A stretch of DNA of 64,000 nt, from the NCBI GenBank assembly GCA_946184295.1, contig CAMHEZ010000004.1, positions 1 to 64,000 on the forward strand, in the 5' to 3' direction. A program made the translations under genes and the position numbers. Source of the DNA: an uncultured Clostridia bacterium (GTDB taxonomy: Bacteria; Bacillota; Clostridia; Oscillospirales; Acutalibacteraceae). The stretch's first letter is position 1. Each line of letters starts with the position of its first letter. The notes under the pieces are model-generated. The model ran no database searches and was not told the origin of the DNA. It saw nothing but the letters and a program-made list of their open reading frames with translations. This document shows, one piece after another, positions 33,909 through 42,090 of this stretch.

Positions 33909-35348
33909 ATGGAATTAAAAAAAATCAGGTTCATCGAACCGGGCACTCGACCCTATCGCCCATCTATCCAAAATTTATATGTGTACGATAAATATATCCG
34001 CACACCTTCTATGGGTCTGCTGACGCTGGCCACCGTTGTCAAGCGGCAGTATGACGACGTGCTGATGTATAGCGAATCCATCTCCAAAATCAAATGGGAG
34101 GACGTGCTGGACGCGGATATCGTGTTTATTGGTATTTTCACCTTCGCGGCCAACCGCGGCTATGAACTGGCCGATCACATCAAACGGAATTCCAAGGCCG
34201 TAGTGGTCATGGGCGGGCTGCACGCTTCCATGAATTATCCCGAGGCCTGTCAGCACTGCGATTATGTGCTGCTGGGCGAGGGCGACGAAAGTATTTTGGA
34301 ATTAATGGACGTGTTGGAAAGCGGTTCTCCCGTGGAAGAAATCCAAGGCGTTGCCTATCGGCGCGGCGGCGAAATTGTCAATACGGGCAACCGCTGTCCG
34401 CCCGAGAATATCGACATCGTTCCCGACCGCGATTTACTCTATCGCTATCAAAAGATGGCGGGACATAATACCCTGTGGCCGCAGGTTCACGCCTCGCGCG
34501 GGTGTCCGCACAACTGTGACTACTGCGCCCTCGTGCGGCATTTCGGACGGAAGGTGCGCAAGCGTTCGCCGCAGAATATTGTGGAGGATATCCGCGCAGC
34601 CATCGACTTTCACGACAAAAAGCACCACCGTTTGGCCAAAATGCTTTGGATTACCGACGACAATTTCTTTGCCGACCGCGAATGGGCCATAGAGGTGCTT
34701 CATGCCATCATTAACAGCGGTATTCATTATCACTTCACGATTCAGGCGCGGTTTGAGGTAGGCTATGATGATGAAATGCTGGAACTGCTCAAGCAGGCAG
34801 GGTTTGACGAACTGGCGATGGGCATTGAATTCCTCGAAGACGAAGCGTTTGAAAATTATCACAAGCACAGTACCTACTGGGACATCGAGCGTTCCGTGCA
34901 GAATATCCAGCGCCACGGTCTGCGGGTGAGAGGGTTGTTTATCATGGGCGCGGATAATCACGAAAAAGGCGTGGGCGACCGGCTGGCCGATTTTGTGATA
35001 GCACACAATATCAGCGGTGTGCTGATACAATCCATGTATTTTGTCCCGGGAACGCCTGTCTATGAGACACACAAGGACAAATTGATACACCGCAACTGGT
35101 CGAAATACAACGGCAACGTAGTGCATTATCCCGAAAAAATCTCTCCCTATGACTTGCAGCTGGAAATCATTCATGCCAGCCGCAAAATTTACTCCCGCCG
35201 CCGTCTGCTGCAAGCGATTTTTCATAAACGCGGTCTGGAACGGCTGCTCTTTGTGGGAGAATACTTCTGGCAAAAAAGCGTGCGGGCGGATTTAACCTCC
35301 GAATTGCCATACTTGAAGCGCGTGACCGAAGAATCAGGTCGGTATTGA
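33909..35348 (+). CDS. B12-binding-domain radical SAM protein
   Basis: The 479-residue protein has an N-terminal cobalamin-binding-like Rossmann domain (about 50-150: DADIVFIGIFTFAANRGYE, VVMGGLHASM, DYVLLGEGDESI). A radical SAM domain follows with SRGCPHNCDYC and WITDDNFFADREW. A C-terminal DUF4070-like region (ASRKIYSRRRLLQAIF) ends it. Such proteins include methyltransferases and oxidative cyclases of the BchE/HpnP type; the reaction here is unknown. The ATG at 33909 has AGGAG eight bases upstream; the ORF track start at 33867 lacks one. It has its own promoter between the sigma operon and ftsY. Confidence 0.85.
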   Translation: MELKKIRFIEPGTRPYRPSIQNLYVYDKYIRTPSMGLLTLATVVKRQYDDVLMYSESISKIKWEDVLDADIVFIGIFTFAANRGYELADHIKRNSKAVVVMGGLHASMNYPEACQHCDYVLLGEGDESILELMDVLESGSPVEEIQGVAYRRGGEIVNTGNRCPPENIDIVPDRDLLYRYQKMAGHNTLWPQVHASRGCPHNCDYCALVRHFGRKVRKRSPQNIVEDIRAAIDFHDKKHHRLAKMLWITDDNFFADREWAIEVLHAIINSGIHYHFTIQARFEVGYDDEMLELLKQAGFDELAMGIEFLEDEAFENYHKHSTYWDIERSVQNIQRHGLRVRGLFIMGADNHEKGVGDRLADFVIAHNISGVLIQSMYFVPGTPVYETHKDKLIHRNWSKYNGNVVHYPEKISPYDLQLEIIHASRKIYSRRRLLQAIFHKRGLERLLFVGEYFWQKSVRADLTSELPYLKRVTEESGRY

Positions 35349-35376
35349 TAGGGGGAAGAGTGGAGAGTGAAGTTTT

Positions 35377-35814
35377 GTGATAATACGCGAGATTGACGAA
35401 AATGATTTTCACGGGTTAATGTGTCTTTACACGCATTTGCATGAAACCGACATTCCCACGCTGAATGAAGAAACCGCCGTTGTTTGGCGGAAAATCCTGC
35501 GGGACGAGAATTATCATATCATTGTGGCAGAGGAGGACGGTAAAATCGTTTCGTCCTGCACCTGTGTGGTGATTCCCAATCTGACGCGTGGACTGCGGCC
35601 GTATGCCTTTGTCGAAAATGTGGTGACAGATGAAACGTATCGCGGGCGCGGGCTGGCGACGGCCTGTCTGCGTTACGCGAAAGAACTGGCAGAACGCGAG
35701 AATTGTTACAAAATGATGCTGCTGACCGGCGCCAAACAGGAGAGCACCCTTGCCTTTTATGAACGGGCGGGGTATAATCGTAAGGATAAGACGGCTTTTA
35801 TTCAATGGCTGTGA
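35377..35814 (+). CDS. GNAT family N-acetyltransferase
   Basis: The 145-residue protein has the acetyl-CoA motif VTDETYRGRGLATACLRYA and motif B with TLAFYERAGY. It starts with a GTG 28 bases after the radical SAM gene and ends 39 bases before ftsY. The acceptor is unknown. This is one of three GNAT genes in the window. Confidence 0.85.
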   Translation: MIIREIDENDFHGLMCLYTHLHETDIPTLNEETAVVWRKILRDENYHIIVAEEDGKIVSSCTCVVIPNLTRGLRPYAFVENVVTDETYRGRGLATACLRYAKELAERENCYKMMLLTGAKQESTLAFYERAGYNRKDKTAFIQWL

Positions 35815-35853
35815 GGATTTGCTATTTTGATTTTATAGGAGGAAGAAAACATT

Positions 35854-36897
35854 ATGGGTTTTTTCAAGAGCTTGAAGGAAGGCTTAAAGAAGACGCGCGA
35901 CGGCATTATGGGACAGATCGACGCGCTGTTCAAGCGGTTCACCAAGGTGGACGAGGAACTGTTTGAGGAATTGGAGGAACTGCTCATCGCGGGCGACGTG
36001 GGAATGCTCACTGCCGAAAAAATCTGCGATACCCTGCGCGACAAGGTGAAGCAGACGGGTACCACCGACCCCAAGGAAGTGCGCAACCTGCTGGTGGAGA
36101 CCATTGCCGAAATGCTGGAGGGCGATATGTCGCTCAAACTTGATACCAAGCCGTCCGTCATTCTGGTGATCGGCGTGAACGGCGTGGGCAAGACCACCAC
36201 CATCGGCAAGCTGTGTGCCCGTTTCCGCAAGGACGGCAAGAAATGCGTCATCGCGGCGGCGGATACGTTCCGCGCGGCAGCCATCGAGCAGTTGGAAGTC
36301 TGGGCGGAGCGTGCCAAGTGCGACATCGTCAAGCACACCGAGGGCAGCGACCCGGCGGCGGTGGTTTTTGACGGCATCAGCGCGGCCAAGGCACGCAAGG
36401 CGGATATCCTGATCTGTGACACGGCGGGCCGTCTGCACAACAAGAAACACCTCATGGACGAACTTGCCAAGATCAACCGCGTCATCGACCGCGAAGCGCC
36501 CGACAGCGACCGCGAGGTGCTGCTCGTACTTGACGCGACCACGGGACAAAACGCCATCAATCAGGCGCGCGCCTTCAAGGACGCGGCCGGACTGACCGGC
36601 ATTATCCTGACCAAGCTCGACGGCACGGCGCGCGGCGGCGTGGTGCTGGCCATCAAGGAAGAATTGGGCGTGCCGGTGAAATACATCGGTGTGGGAGAGC
36701 GCATCGAGGACTTGCAGCCCTTCAATCCCAAGGCATTTGCCGCAGCGCTCTTTGACAACGCCGACAAGATGGGTGTGGAAAACAAGCTCTTCGGCACCGA
36801 CGACGATGATGACGACGACGATTTTGACGATTTCGACGACGATGACTTTGATGATGACGATTTCGATGATGACGACGATTTTGATGATGAGGATTGA
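35854..36897 (+). CDS. ftsY: Signal recognition particle receptor FtsY, with a C-terminal poly-aspartate tail
   Basis: FtsY is the membrane receptor GTPase for the signal recognition particle. The N-domain (1-95) is followed by the G-domain: G1 [10 protein letters not shown] (107-116), ADTFRAAA, G3 DTAGR and G4 [10 protein letters not shown]. The N-terminal acidic A-domain common in FtsY is absent: only about ten residues precede the N-domain helix. Instead residues 316-347 contain only aspartate, phenylalanine and one glutamate (26 D, 5 F, 1 E). The tail is encoded by GAC/GAT/TTT/TTC codons and ends at the stop codon overlapping the next frame. Confidence 0.95.
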   Translation: MGFFKSLKEGLKKTRDGIMGQIDALFKRFTKVDEELFEELEELLIAGDVGMLTAEKICDTLRDKVKQTGTTDPKEVRNLLVETIAEMLEGDMSLKLDTKPSVILVIGVNGVGKTTTIGKLCARFRKDGKKCVIAAADTFRAAAIEQLEVWAERAKCDIVKHTEGSDPAAVVFDGISAAKARKADILICDTAGRLHNKKHLMDELAKINRVIDREAPDSDREVLLVLDATTGQNAINQARAFKDAAGLTGIILTKLDGTARGGVVLAIKEELGVPVKYIGVGERIEDLQPFNPKAFAAALFDNADKMGVENKLFGTDDDDDDDDFDDFDDDDFDDDDFDDDDDFDDED

Positions 36898-36905
36898 GCG
36901 ATAAC

Positions 36906-37496
36906 ATGGAAAAGAAAAAGTTTGTGGTAGCGACGCATAACGCCAACAAGGTGAAGGAATTCGAGCGCATTCTCGCGCCGCTTCACATTGAAATTCTGCT
37001 GCCGTCCCAGTGCGGCGGCGAGGACATTGACCCCGTGGAGGACGGCGAAACCTTCGAGGCCAACGCTATCATCAAGGCGACCGCGTTTGCCAAGACGCTC
37101 GGAATGCCCGCATTGGCGGACGATTCGGGTATCTGCATTGACGCGCTGGGCGGGGCACCGGGGGTGTATTCCGCGCGGTATTCCGGCGGCAACGATGACG
37201 ACAATAACGAGTTGGTTCTCAAAAATCTGGAAGGCGTCCCCTTTGAGCAGCGCACGGCCCGGTATGTCTGCGTGATTTGCTGCGTGTATCCCGACGGTTC
37301 CTACTTCACGGTGCGCGGTGAATGTGAAGGCAGAATCGGTTTTGAATACCGCGGGCAGAACGGCTTCGGTTATGACCCGCTGTTCTATATCGACAACGGC
37401 AAGACCTTTGCTGAAATCTCCGGCGAGGAAAAAGACAAGCTGAGTCACCGCGGCAAGGCGCTGCGCCTGCTGGCAGAGAAATTGGCGGAGAAGTGA
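36906..37496 (+). CDS. rdgB: XTP/dITP diphosphatase (RdgB/HAM1 family)
   Basis: This enzyme removes non-canonical purine nucleotides (dITP, XTP) from the pool. The 196-residue protein begins with [15 protein letters not shown] and has [21 protein letters not shown] and FGYDPLFY, the family motifs. The ATG at 36906 follows the ftsY stop by eight bases. The ORF track uses a TTG overlapping the ftsY stop, which is too close to the GAGG. It belongs to the ftsY-rdgB-yhbY-nadD series. Confidence 0.95.
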   Translation: MEKKKFVVATHNANKVKEFERILAPLHIEILLPSQCGGEDIDPVEDGETFEANAIIKATAFAKTLGMPALADDSGICIDALGGAPGVYSARYSGGNDDDNNELVLKNLEGVPFEQRTARYVCVICCVYPDGSYFTVRGECEGRIGFEYRGQNGFGYDPLFYIDNGKTFAEISGEEKDKLSHRGKALRLLAEKLAEK

Positions 37497-37535
37497 CGGC
37501 AAAATATTATTTTTGTCGAAATTTGGAAATAAATA

Positions 37536-37564
37536 TTGCAGACAGGCGAAAAAAGGAGTACAAT
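37536..37564 (+). promoter_or_regulatory. Promoter upstream of yhbY
   Basis: TTGCAG (37536-37541) and TACAAT (37559-37564) are 17 bases apart, in a short AT-rich gap after rdgB. Confidence 0.65.
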
Positions 37565-37606
37565 CATTTTTATGATTGGTATGATTTGGTATTTGGAGGA
37601 AACAAT

Positions 37607-37915
37607 ATGCTGAGCAGTAAACAGAGAGCGTTTTTGCGTTCTCTCGCGGCCGACGTGGATACTATCGTGATGGTGGGAAAGGGCGGCCTGACCGACAACA
37701 TTGTCAAGCAGACCGAGGACGCGCTGACGGCGCGTGAATTGGTCAAGGGCAAGGCGCTGGAAACGTCTCCTGCTGATGCCCGTGCCTGTGCGGAGCAGCT
37801 TGCCGCCGCGACGCACGCCGATGTGGTACAGGTGATCGGTCGCAAGTTTGTCCTGTTCCGCGTGAACAAGGAAAATCCCGTGATCGAATTGCCCAAGGCC
37901 AAGGGCAGAAAATAA
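37607..37915 (+). CDS. yhbY: YhbY family RNA-binding protein
   Basis: The 102-residue CRM-domain protein is linked to ribosome assembly. It begins [18 protein letters not shown], then has the CRM region [20 protein letters not shown] and the GxxG-like [10 protein letters not shown]. The ATG at 37607 has GGAGG seven bases upstream; the longer ORF track frame begins at the rdgB stop. It directly precedes nadD (four bases). Confidence 0.93.
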   Translation: MLSSKQRAFLRSLAADVDTIVMVGKGGLTDNIVKQTEDALTARELVKGKALETSPADARACAEQLAAATHADVVQVIGRKFVLFRVNKENPVIELPKAKGRK

Positions 37916-37919
37916 CGCC

Positions 37920-38528
37920 ATGAGAATCGGCTTTTTCGGGGGCACCTTCAATCCTCCCCACAACGGGCATCTGCGTCTGGCGGAGGTCTGGCGGGAACGG
38001 CTGGCGCTGGATCATTTTCTGATCGTGCCGACCGGCACGTCCCCCCACAAAACGCCCGCCGATGTGCCGGGCGGAATGCGGCTGGCTATGTGCCGTCTGG
38101 CGGCACAGGAGGCGGGGGAATGGTTGGAAGTTAGCGACTTTGAGGTGCGGCGCGCGGGACGCAGCTATTCTGTCATCACGCTGTCCGCGCTGCACGAACA
38201 GTATCCCGACAGCGATATCTATATGGTGATGGGCGCGGATATGTTTGTCACGCTGGAAACGTGGTATGATTTTGAACGGCTGAAAACATTAGCTACTTTC
38301 TGCACAATGCCGCGGAACGGCATTTCCGCGCAGGAGCTGGAAGCATATGCGCACCATCTCGCGGGGGTGGGCTGCCGCGGCATTGTCGCGGACGTGCCGC
38401 CGATGGACATTTCCTCGTCCGAAATTCGGGAGCGGGTCAGGTGTTCGCTGCCGATTGATGATTTGGTGCCGCCGGGGGTGGCGCGGTATATTGAGACCCA
38501 CGGGCTTTATCGTGAATTGACAGTGTGA
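37920..38528 (+). CDS. nadD: Nicotinate-nucleotide adenylyltransferase NadD
   Basis: NadD converts nicotinate mononucleotide to deamido-NAD in NAD synthesis. The 202-residue protein has the nucleotidyltransferase start GFFGGTFNPPHNGHLRLAE (with the HxGH motif), GTSPHKTP, MGADMFVTLETW and the C-terminal ISSSEIRERVR. It follows yhbY closely and is followed 16 bases later by yqeK. Confidence 0.96.
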   Translation: MRIGFFGGTFNPPHNGHLRLAEVWRERLALDHFLIVPTGTSPHKTPADVPGGMRLAMCRLAAQEAGEWLEVSDFEVRRAGRSYSVITLSALHEQYPDSDIYMVMGADMFVTLETWYDFERLKTLATFCTMPRNGISAQELEAYAHHLAGVGCRGIVADVPPMDISSSEIRERVRCSLPIDDLVPPGVARYIETHGLYRELTV

Positions 38529-38544
38529 AAGGGTTGAACGCTGT

Positions 38545-39150
38545 ATGACTGACAAAGAGCGGGCATTTTATACACAGCAAATTCGGGAACGTCTGACCGA
38601 TTGGCGTTTTCGTCACTCGGTGAATGTATCCAAAGAGGCTGTGCGCCTCGCTAAAAAATATGGGGGCGATCTTCATCAGGCGGAGTTGGCGGGTCTGCTC
38701 CACGATGTGACAAAAGACATTAGCAACAAGGAGCAGCTCGACATGATGGCCAAATGGGGGCTTTCCTTCGGCATCTATGAGGAGCACGCGCCAAAGCTCT
38801 GGCACGCTGTCACTGGTTCGGTTTATGTGGAACGGGTGCTGTGTATTGACGACCAGGACGTTATGAATGCCATTCGCTACCATACAACAGGGCGGGCAGG
38901 CATGAGCTTGCTGGAAAAAATCATCTATGTGGCCGACTGTACCTCGGAGGAACGCGACTACAAAGGCGTTGACAAGATTCGCAAAGCGGCGGATGTCAGT
39001 CTGGAAGCCGCCATGGAAGCGGCACTGGCCGCCAGTCTTCAGGATCGTCTGGACGATCACACGCCCATGCACCCCGATACCGTGGGCGCCTATAACGAAA
39101 TTATTCTTGCAAAAAAGGCGTCTGCCAAGGAACCCGCAAGGAAAAAATAG
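38545..39150 (+). CDS. yqeK: HD-domain protein YqeK (probable diadenosine tetraphosphatase)
   Basis: The 201-residue protein has HD motifs typical of YqeK: RHSVNVSKEAVRLAKKYG, the paired AGLLHDVTKD, and the late HTTGRAGMSLLEKIIYVADC. YqeK proteins hydrolyse diadenosine tetraphosphate symmetrically. It follows nadD, its usual partner, and precedes an LCP-family gene. Confidence 0.92.
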   Translation: MTDKERAFYTQQIRERLTDWRFRHSVNVSKEAVRLAKKYGGDLHQAELAGLLHDVTKDISNKEQLDMMAKWGLSFGIYEEHAPKLWHAVTGSVYVERVLCIDDQDVMNAIRYHTTGRAGMSLLEKIIYVADCTSEERDYKGVDKIRKAADVSLEAAMEAALAASLQDRLDDHTPMHPDTVGAYNEIILAKKASAKEPARKK

Positions 39151-39183
39151 ATTCTGCCGTATCCGCAAAGGAGGAATGCCGCA

Positions 39184-40593
39184 TTGGCCTACCGCAGAGA
39201 CAATTATGACGAATATGACGCGTATGACGATGACAGCGATCCGGCATACGACGAAGCATATGACGATGACGGGATAAAATATGGCGCGGGTCTGATCGGG
39301 CAGCGGGACGCCTATTACAACGCGCATTATACCAAGCGTGCCCCTTCCCGCAAGCGGGCAAGGGAACAGGCTATGGCCGAGCGGCGCGCGGCAGTTTCCG
39401 CTAGGCGTACGTCTCAGACTTTGGCAAAAGGCAGAAGTAGCCCCAGCGCTGATACGGAAAATGTCGGCGGTTTTGCGGAGGGCTTGCGGCAAACCCTTTG
39501 GCCGTCTGTCAGCGGTTCGTCCAGAAAGCGGGCTGCGGCACAGAAACGACGCCTGCTCACCGGTGCGATTGCCATTGTGATGGCGGTGACGGTGCTGACC
39601 ACCTTTGCGGTTGCTTCGGCTTACAAATCCAAGTCGCTGTTTTCCGACAGTCCGCTTGATGACAACGCGATTCAGGAGCGTTTGATTACCGAAGAGGCAA
39701 ATCGGGATAAAGTTACGTATTTTCTGATTGTAGGGGTGGACAAGAGCAGCAAGCTGACCGATTGTATCTGGGTGCTATGCTTTGACAACGAAGCCCACAA
39801 GATGAACGTGATACAGATTCCGCGCGACACCTATGTAGGGCGCGACAGCCTTTCTCCCCACAAAATCAACGCGGTTTACGCCAATCCCAAGACGGTTGAC
39901 TGGTGCGATAAATGCGATCGGGCCGTGGCGGAGGAAGAAATTGAGAACGGCAGACACACCGTCTGCGGCAGGAAGGTCACACAGAAGGAAGAAAGCAATA
40001 TCAGCGCGTTGATACGCTGTATCAATACCCGTTTGAGCCTGCCGATTGACCACTATGTGCTGTTCGACTTCAAGGGATTTGAGCAGATCGTCAATGCGAT
40101 GGGCGGCGTGGATATCTATCTGGAGCAGGAAACCAGAGTTTATCCCAACAAGACCGATTACGAGACACTTCCTGCCGGGGACAATCATCTCGATGGCCGC
40201 ATGGCGCTCAATTTCATGCGCAATCGCCAGATTTATCTTGACGGTGACCTCGGCAGAGTGAAGGCACAACGCAGCATTATCCATGCGATGTTGGAGAAGA
40301 CGTCGGACATGTCCACGCTGCAAATGCTGGGTATTCTGCGGGCGGCCTACGGCAATTTCAGCACCGACATGAGTCTGGAGGAAATCCGTTCCTTTATCGC
40401 GCCGTTCAAACAGTGCGGTACCGATTCACTGAATATGTTCACGATGCCGGGCACCGACCATTGGGTCAAGCCAAATCCCTCTTATTATGTCTGCGACGAA
40501 GCGGAGACGGCTGCGGTTATCAATGAATATATGATGCCGTACAGTGAAAAGCTGACGGAAGAGGACATCAAGTTCCCGGTATTGTACGATTGA
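39184..40593 (+). CDS. LytR-CpsA-Psr (LCP) family protein with cysteine-containing insert
   Basis: LCP enzymes attach secondary wall polymers to peptidoglycan from the outer face of the membrane. The 469-residue protein has a long, charged cytoplasmic N-terminus (tyrosine/aspartate-rich at first, then arginine-rich). One membrane segment follows (about 125-147), then the LCP domain: FLIVGVDKSS, IQIPRDTYV, FDFKGFEQIVNAMGGVDI and DGRMALNFMRNR. Between PRDTYV and INTRLSLPI lies an insert with CDKC and a third cysteine (C241, C244, C261). The start is a TTG after GGAGG. It lies between yqeK and rsfS, a standard Clostridia order. Confidence 0.9.
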   Translation: MAYRRDNYDEYDAYDDDSDPAYDEAYDDDGIKYGAGLIGQRDAYYNAHYTKRAPSRKRAREQAMAERRAAVSARRTSQTLAKGRSSPSADTENVGGFAEGLRQTLWPSVSGSSRKRAAAQKRRLLTGAIAIVMAVTVLTTFAVASAYKSKSLFSDSPLDDNAIQERLITEEANRDKVTYFLIVGVDKSSKLTDCIWVLCFDNEAHKMNVIQIPRDTYVGRDSLSPHKINAVYANPKTVDWCDKCDRAVAEEEIENGRHTVCGRKVTQKEESNISALIRCINTRLSLPIDHYVLFDFKGFEQIVNAMGGVDIYLEQETRVYPNKTDYETLPAGDNHLDGRMALNFMRNRQIYLDGDLGRVKAQRSIIHAMLEKTSDMSTLQMLGILRAAYGNFSTDMSLEEIRSFIAPFKQCGTDSLNMFTMPGTDHWVKPNPSYYVCDEAETAAVINEYMMPYSEKLTEEDIKFPVLYD

Positions 40594-40642
40594 TTTTTTT
40601 CATATTGATATCATTAAAACAAATTTACAAAGGAGAATGTAA

Positions 40643-40990
40643 ATGGAATCCAAGGATTTGGCGCTTGCGTGCGCAAAAATATTGAGCGATAAGCTCTCAC
40701 AGAACCTTTCGGTACTGTATGTTCGTGAGGTCACAACGCTGGCGGATTATTTCGTGATTGCCACAGGCGGCAACTCCACCCATGTCAAGGCATTGGCGGA
40801 TGAGGTGGAATTTAAACTCAAGCAGGAGGACATTGTCCCCGATCACATCGAGGGTCACGGCTCTAATTCATGGATTGTCATGGATTACGGCAGCGTGGTG
40901 GTGCATGTGTTCAGCGAGGAAGCCAGAGAATTTTACGATCTGGAAAGATTGTGGAAGGACGGCCAGAAGCTGGAGCTTGACTTTGACTGA
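40643..40990 (+). CDS. rsfS: Ribosomal silencing factor RsfS
   Basis: RsfS binds L14 and blocks subunit joining when nutrients are low. The 115-residue protein has VREVTTLADYFVIATG, HVKALADEVEFKL and DYGSVVVHVFSEEAREFYDLE, all typical. AAGGAGAA precedes the ATG. It ends the nadD-yqeK-LCP-rsfS block; a terminator and repeat copy D follow. Confidence 0.96.
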   Translation: MESKDLALACAKILSDKLSQNLSVLYVREVTTLADYFVIATGGNSTHVKALADEVEFKLKQEDIVPDHIEGHGSNSWIVMDYGSVVVHVFSEEAREFYDLERLWKDGQKLELDFD

Positions 40991-41009
40991 TTGGCATGAT
41001 GGAAATGAG

Positions 41010-41042
41010 CGGCGTTTGACTGGAAGTCAGGCGCCGTTTTTG
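41010..41042 (+). terminator. Rho-independent terminator after rsfS
   Basis: CGGCGTTTGACT pairs with AGTCAGGCGCCG (two G-U pairs) and TTTTTG follows. Confidence 0.85.
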
Positions 41043-41060
41043 TAGCAGAAAAAAAGAATT

Positions 41061-41240
41061 AGCCGCGAATGCGGCGTGGGGTGCAGGGACTGGTTCCCTG
41101 CCGAGGTCAAGGGCGAGTAGCCCTTGCGGGGCGTAAGCTTTCGCTAGCGAAAGCTAGGGCACTCGCCCCACGAGCGAAGCCGTAGGCTGAGCGAGCAAGA
41201 CGCACTGGGATACATAACCATGTCAGGCGAATACAAATAG
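41061..41240 (+). repeat. Modular hairpin repeat, copy D (forward), with a 20-bp perfect palindrome
   Basis: A head CCGCGAATGCGG hairpin is followed by stems GCAGGG/CCCTGC and AAGGGC/GCCCTT. A nested GGGGCG/CGCCCC module contains the perfect palindrome AGCTTTCGCTAGCGAAAGCT (41136-41155). The tail GAGCAAGACGCACTGGGATA and GGCGAATACAAATAG lies just before the GNAT gene. Confidence 0.85.
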
Positions 41241-41260
41241 ACTGGAAGGAGCATTCTACC

Positions 41261-41821
41261 ATGAACCATATAGGAACACAGACCATCGAGACGGAACGAT
41301 TGATATTGAGAAGATTGCGTCCGGAGGACGCGCAGGCGATGTTTGACAACTGGGCGAGCGACGACGAGGTGACCAAATTTATGACGTGGCCGACCTATCG
41401 CGATGTGGAAGGCGTGCGGCAGTATATTGCCTATGTGTGCAATAACTATCTAAACAATCATTTTTACGATTGGGTCATTGAACTGAAAGCCATTGGACAG
41501 CCCATCGGCAGTATCGGCGCGGTGAACATGGACGAGCGCATCGGCTGGGTGGAGGTCGGTTACTGCATGGGGAAAAAATGGTGGCACCAAGGCATCATGA
41601 CCGAAGCATTTGGCGCGGTGATTGCGTTTCTGTTTGAGCAGGTCGGCATGAACCGCGTAGAAGCCCGTCACGACCCCCGCAACCCGCATTCGGGCGGCGT
41701 GATGCGCAAGTGCGGCCTGCAATATGAGGGCACGCTGCGGCAGCGAGGTCTGAACAATCAGGGCATCGGCGATGTGGCGTATTACGGGATTTTGCGGGAG
41801 GAATATTTTGCGGGGAAGTGA
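41261..41821 (+). CDS. GNAT family N-acetyltransferase (RimJ/RimL-like)
   Basis: The 186-residue protein begins with the RimJ-like ETERLILRRLRPEDAQAMF. It has the acetyl-CoA region YCMGKKWWHQGIMTEAFGAVI and the late NPHSGGVMRKCGLQYEGTLR. AAGGAG precedes the ATG. It is isolated between the inverted repeat copies D and E, and separates rsfS from leuS, so it looks like a recent accessory gene. Confidence 0.87.
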   Translation: MNHIGTQTIETERLILRRLRPEDAQAMFDNWASDDEVTKFMTWPTYRDVEGVRQYIAYVCNNYLNNHFYDWVIELKAIGQPIGSIGAVNMDERIGWVEVGYCMGKKWWHQGIMTEAFGAVIAFLFEQVGMNRVEARHDPRNPHSGGVMRKCGLQYEGTLRQRGLNNQGIGDVAYYGILREEYFAGK

Positions 41822-41975
41822 GGTTTGTATGCCCGGGGTGCATCGGGAATCCAAGCGCGTGGTGCCAGGCAAGCTGAGCTTGCCTGATGGGGCGCTGCCC
41901 CATTCCCCGCTGGTGGCGCTGCCCCCAGGCCCCTGCCAGGAGGTCCAGCCCCCCTGGACTCCCACGCTTCGCTAA
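41822..41975 (-). repeat. Modular hairpin repeat, copy E (reverse)
   Basis: Read on the minus strand it has a CCAGG/CCTGG stem, a GGGGGCAGCGCCAC module, ATGGGGC/GCCCCAT and GGCAAGC/GCTTGCC. The tail is degenerate (CGCGCTTGGATTCCC). It begins right after the GNAT stop codon. The ORF track frame for leuS runs through it falsely. Confidence 0.8.
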
Positions 41976-42018
41976 TTGTGCTTTTCTTTGGCGCGTTTCA
42001 TTTTTTTACACTTTTTCA

Positions 42019-42047
42019 TTGACAAAACCGCCTGTTTGCTGTAAATT
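42019..42047 (+). promoter_or_regulatory. Promoter of leuS
   Basis: TTGACA (42019-42024) and TAAATT (42042-42047) are 17 bases apart. The leader is only about 35-40 bases long, so no T-box can be present. Confidence 0.75.
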
Positions 42048-42090
42048 ATTAGTACTACCGTTATTTTCTTTAAAAGAAGGATTGAAACCT

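Noticed and set aside
41887-42090. N-terminal extension of LeuS
   Set aside because: It covers repeat E and the leuS promoter; the family start is at 42091.
42048-42090. T-box leader for leuS
   Set aside because: Only about 40 bases separate promoter and start codon, too short for a T-box.
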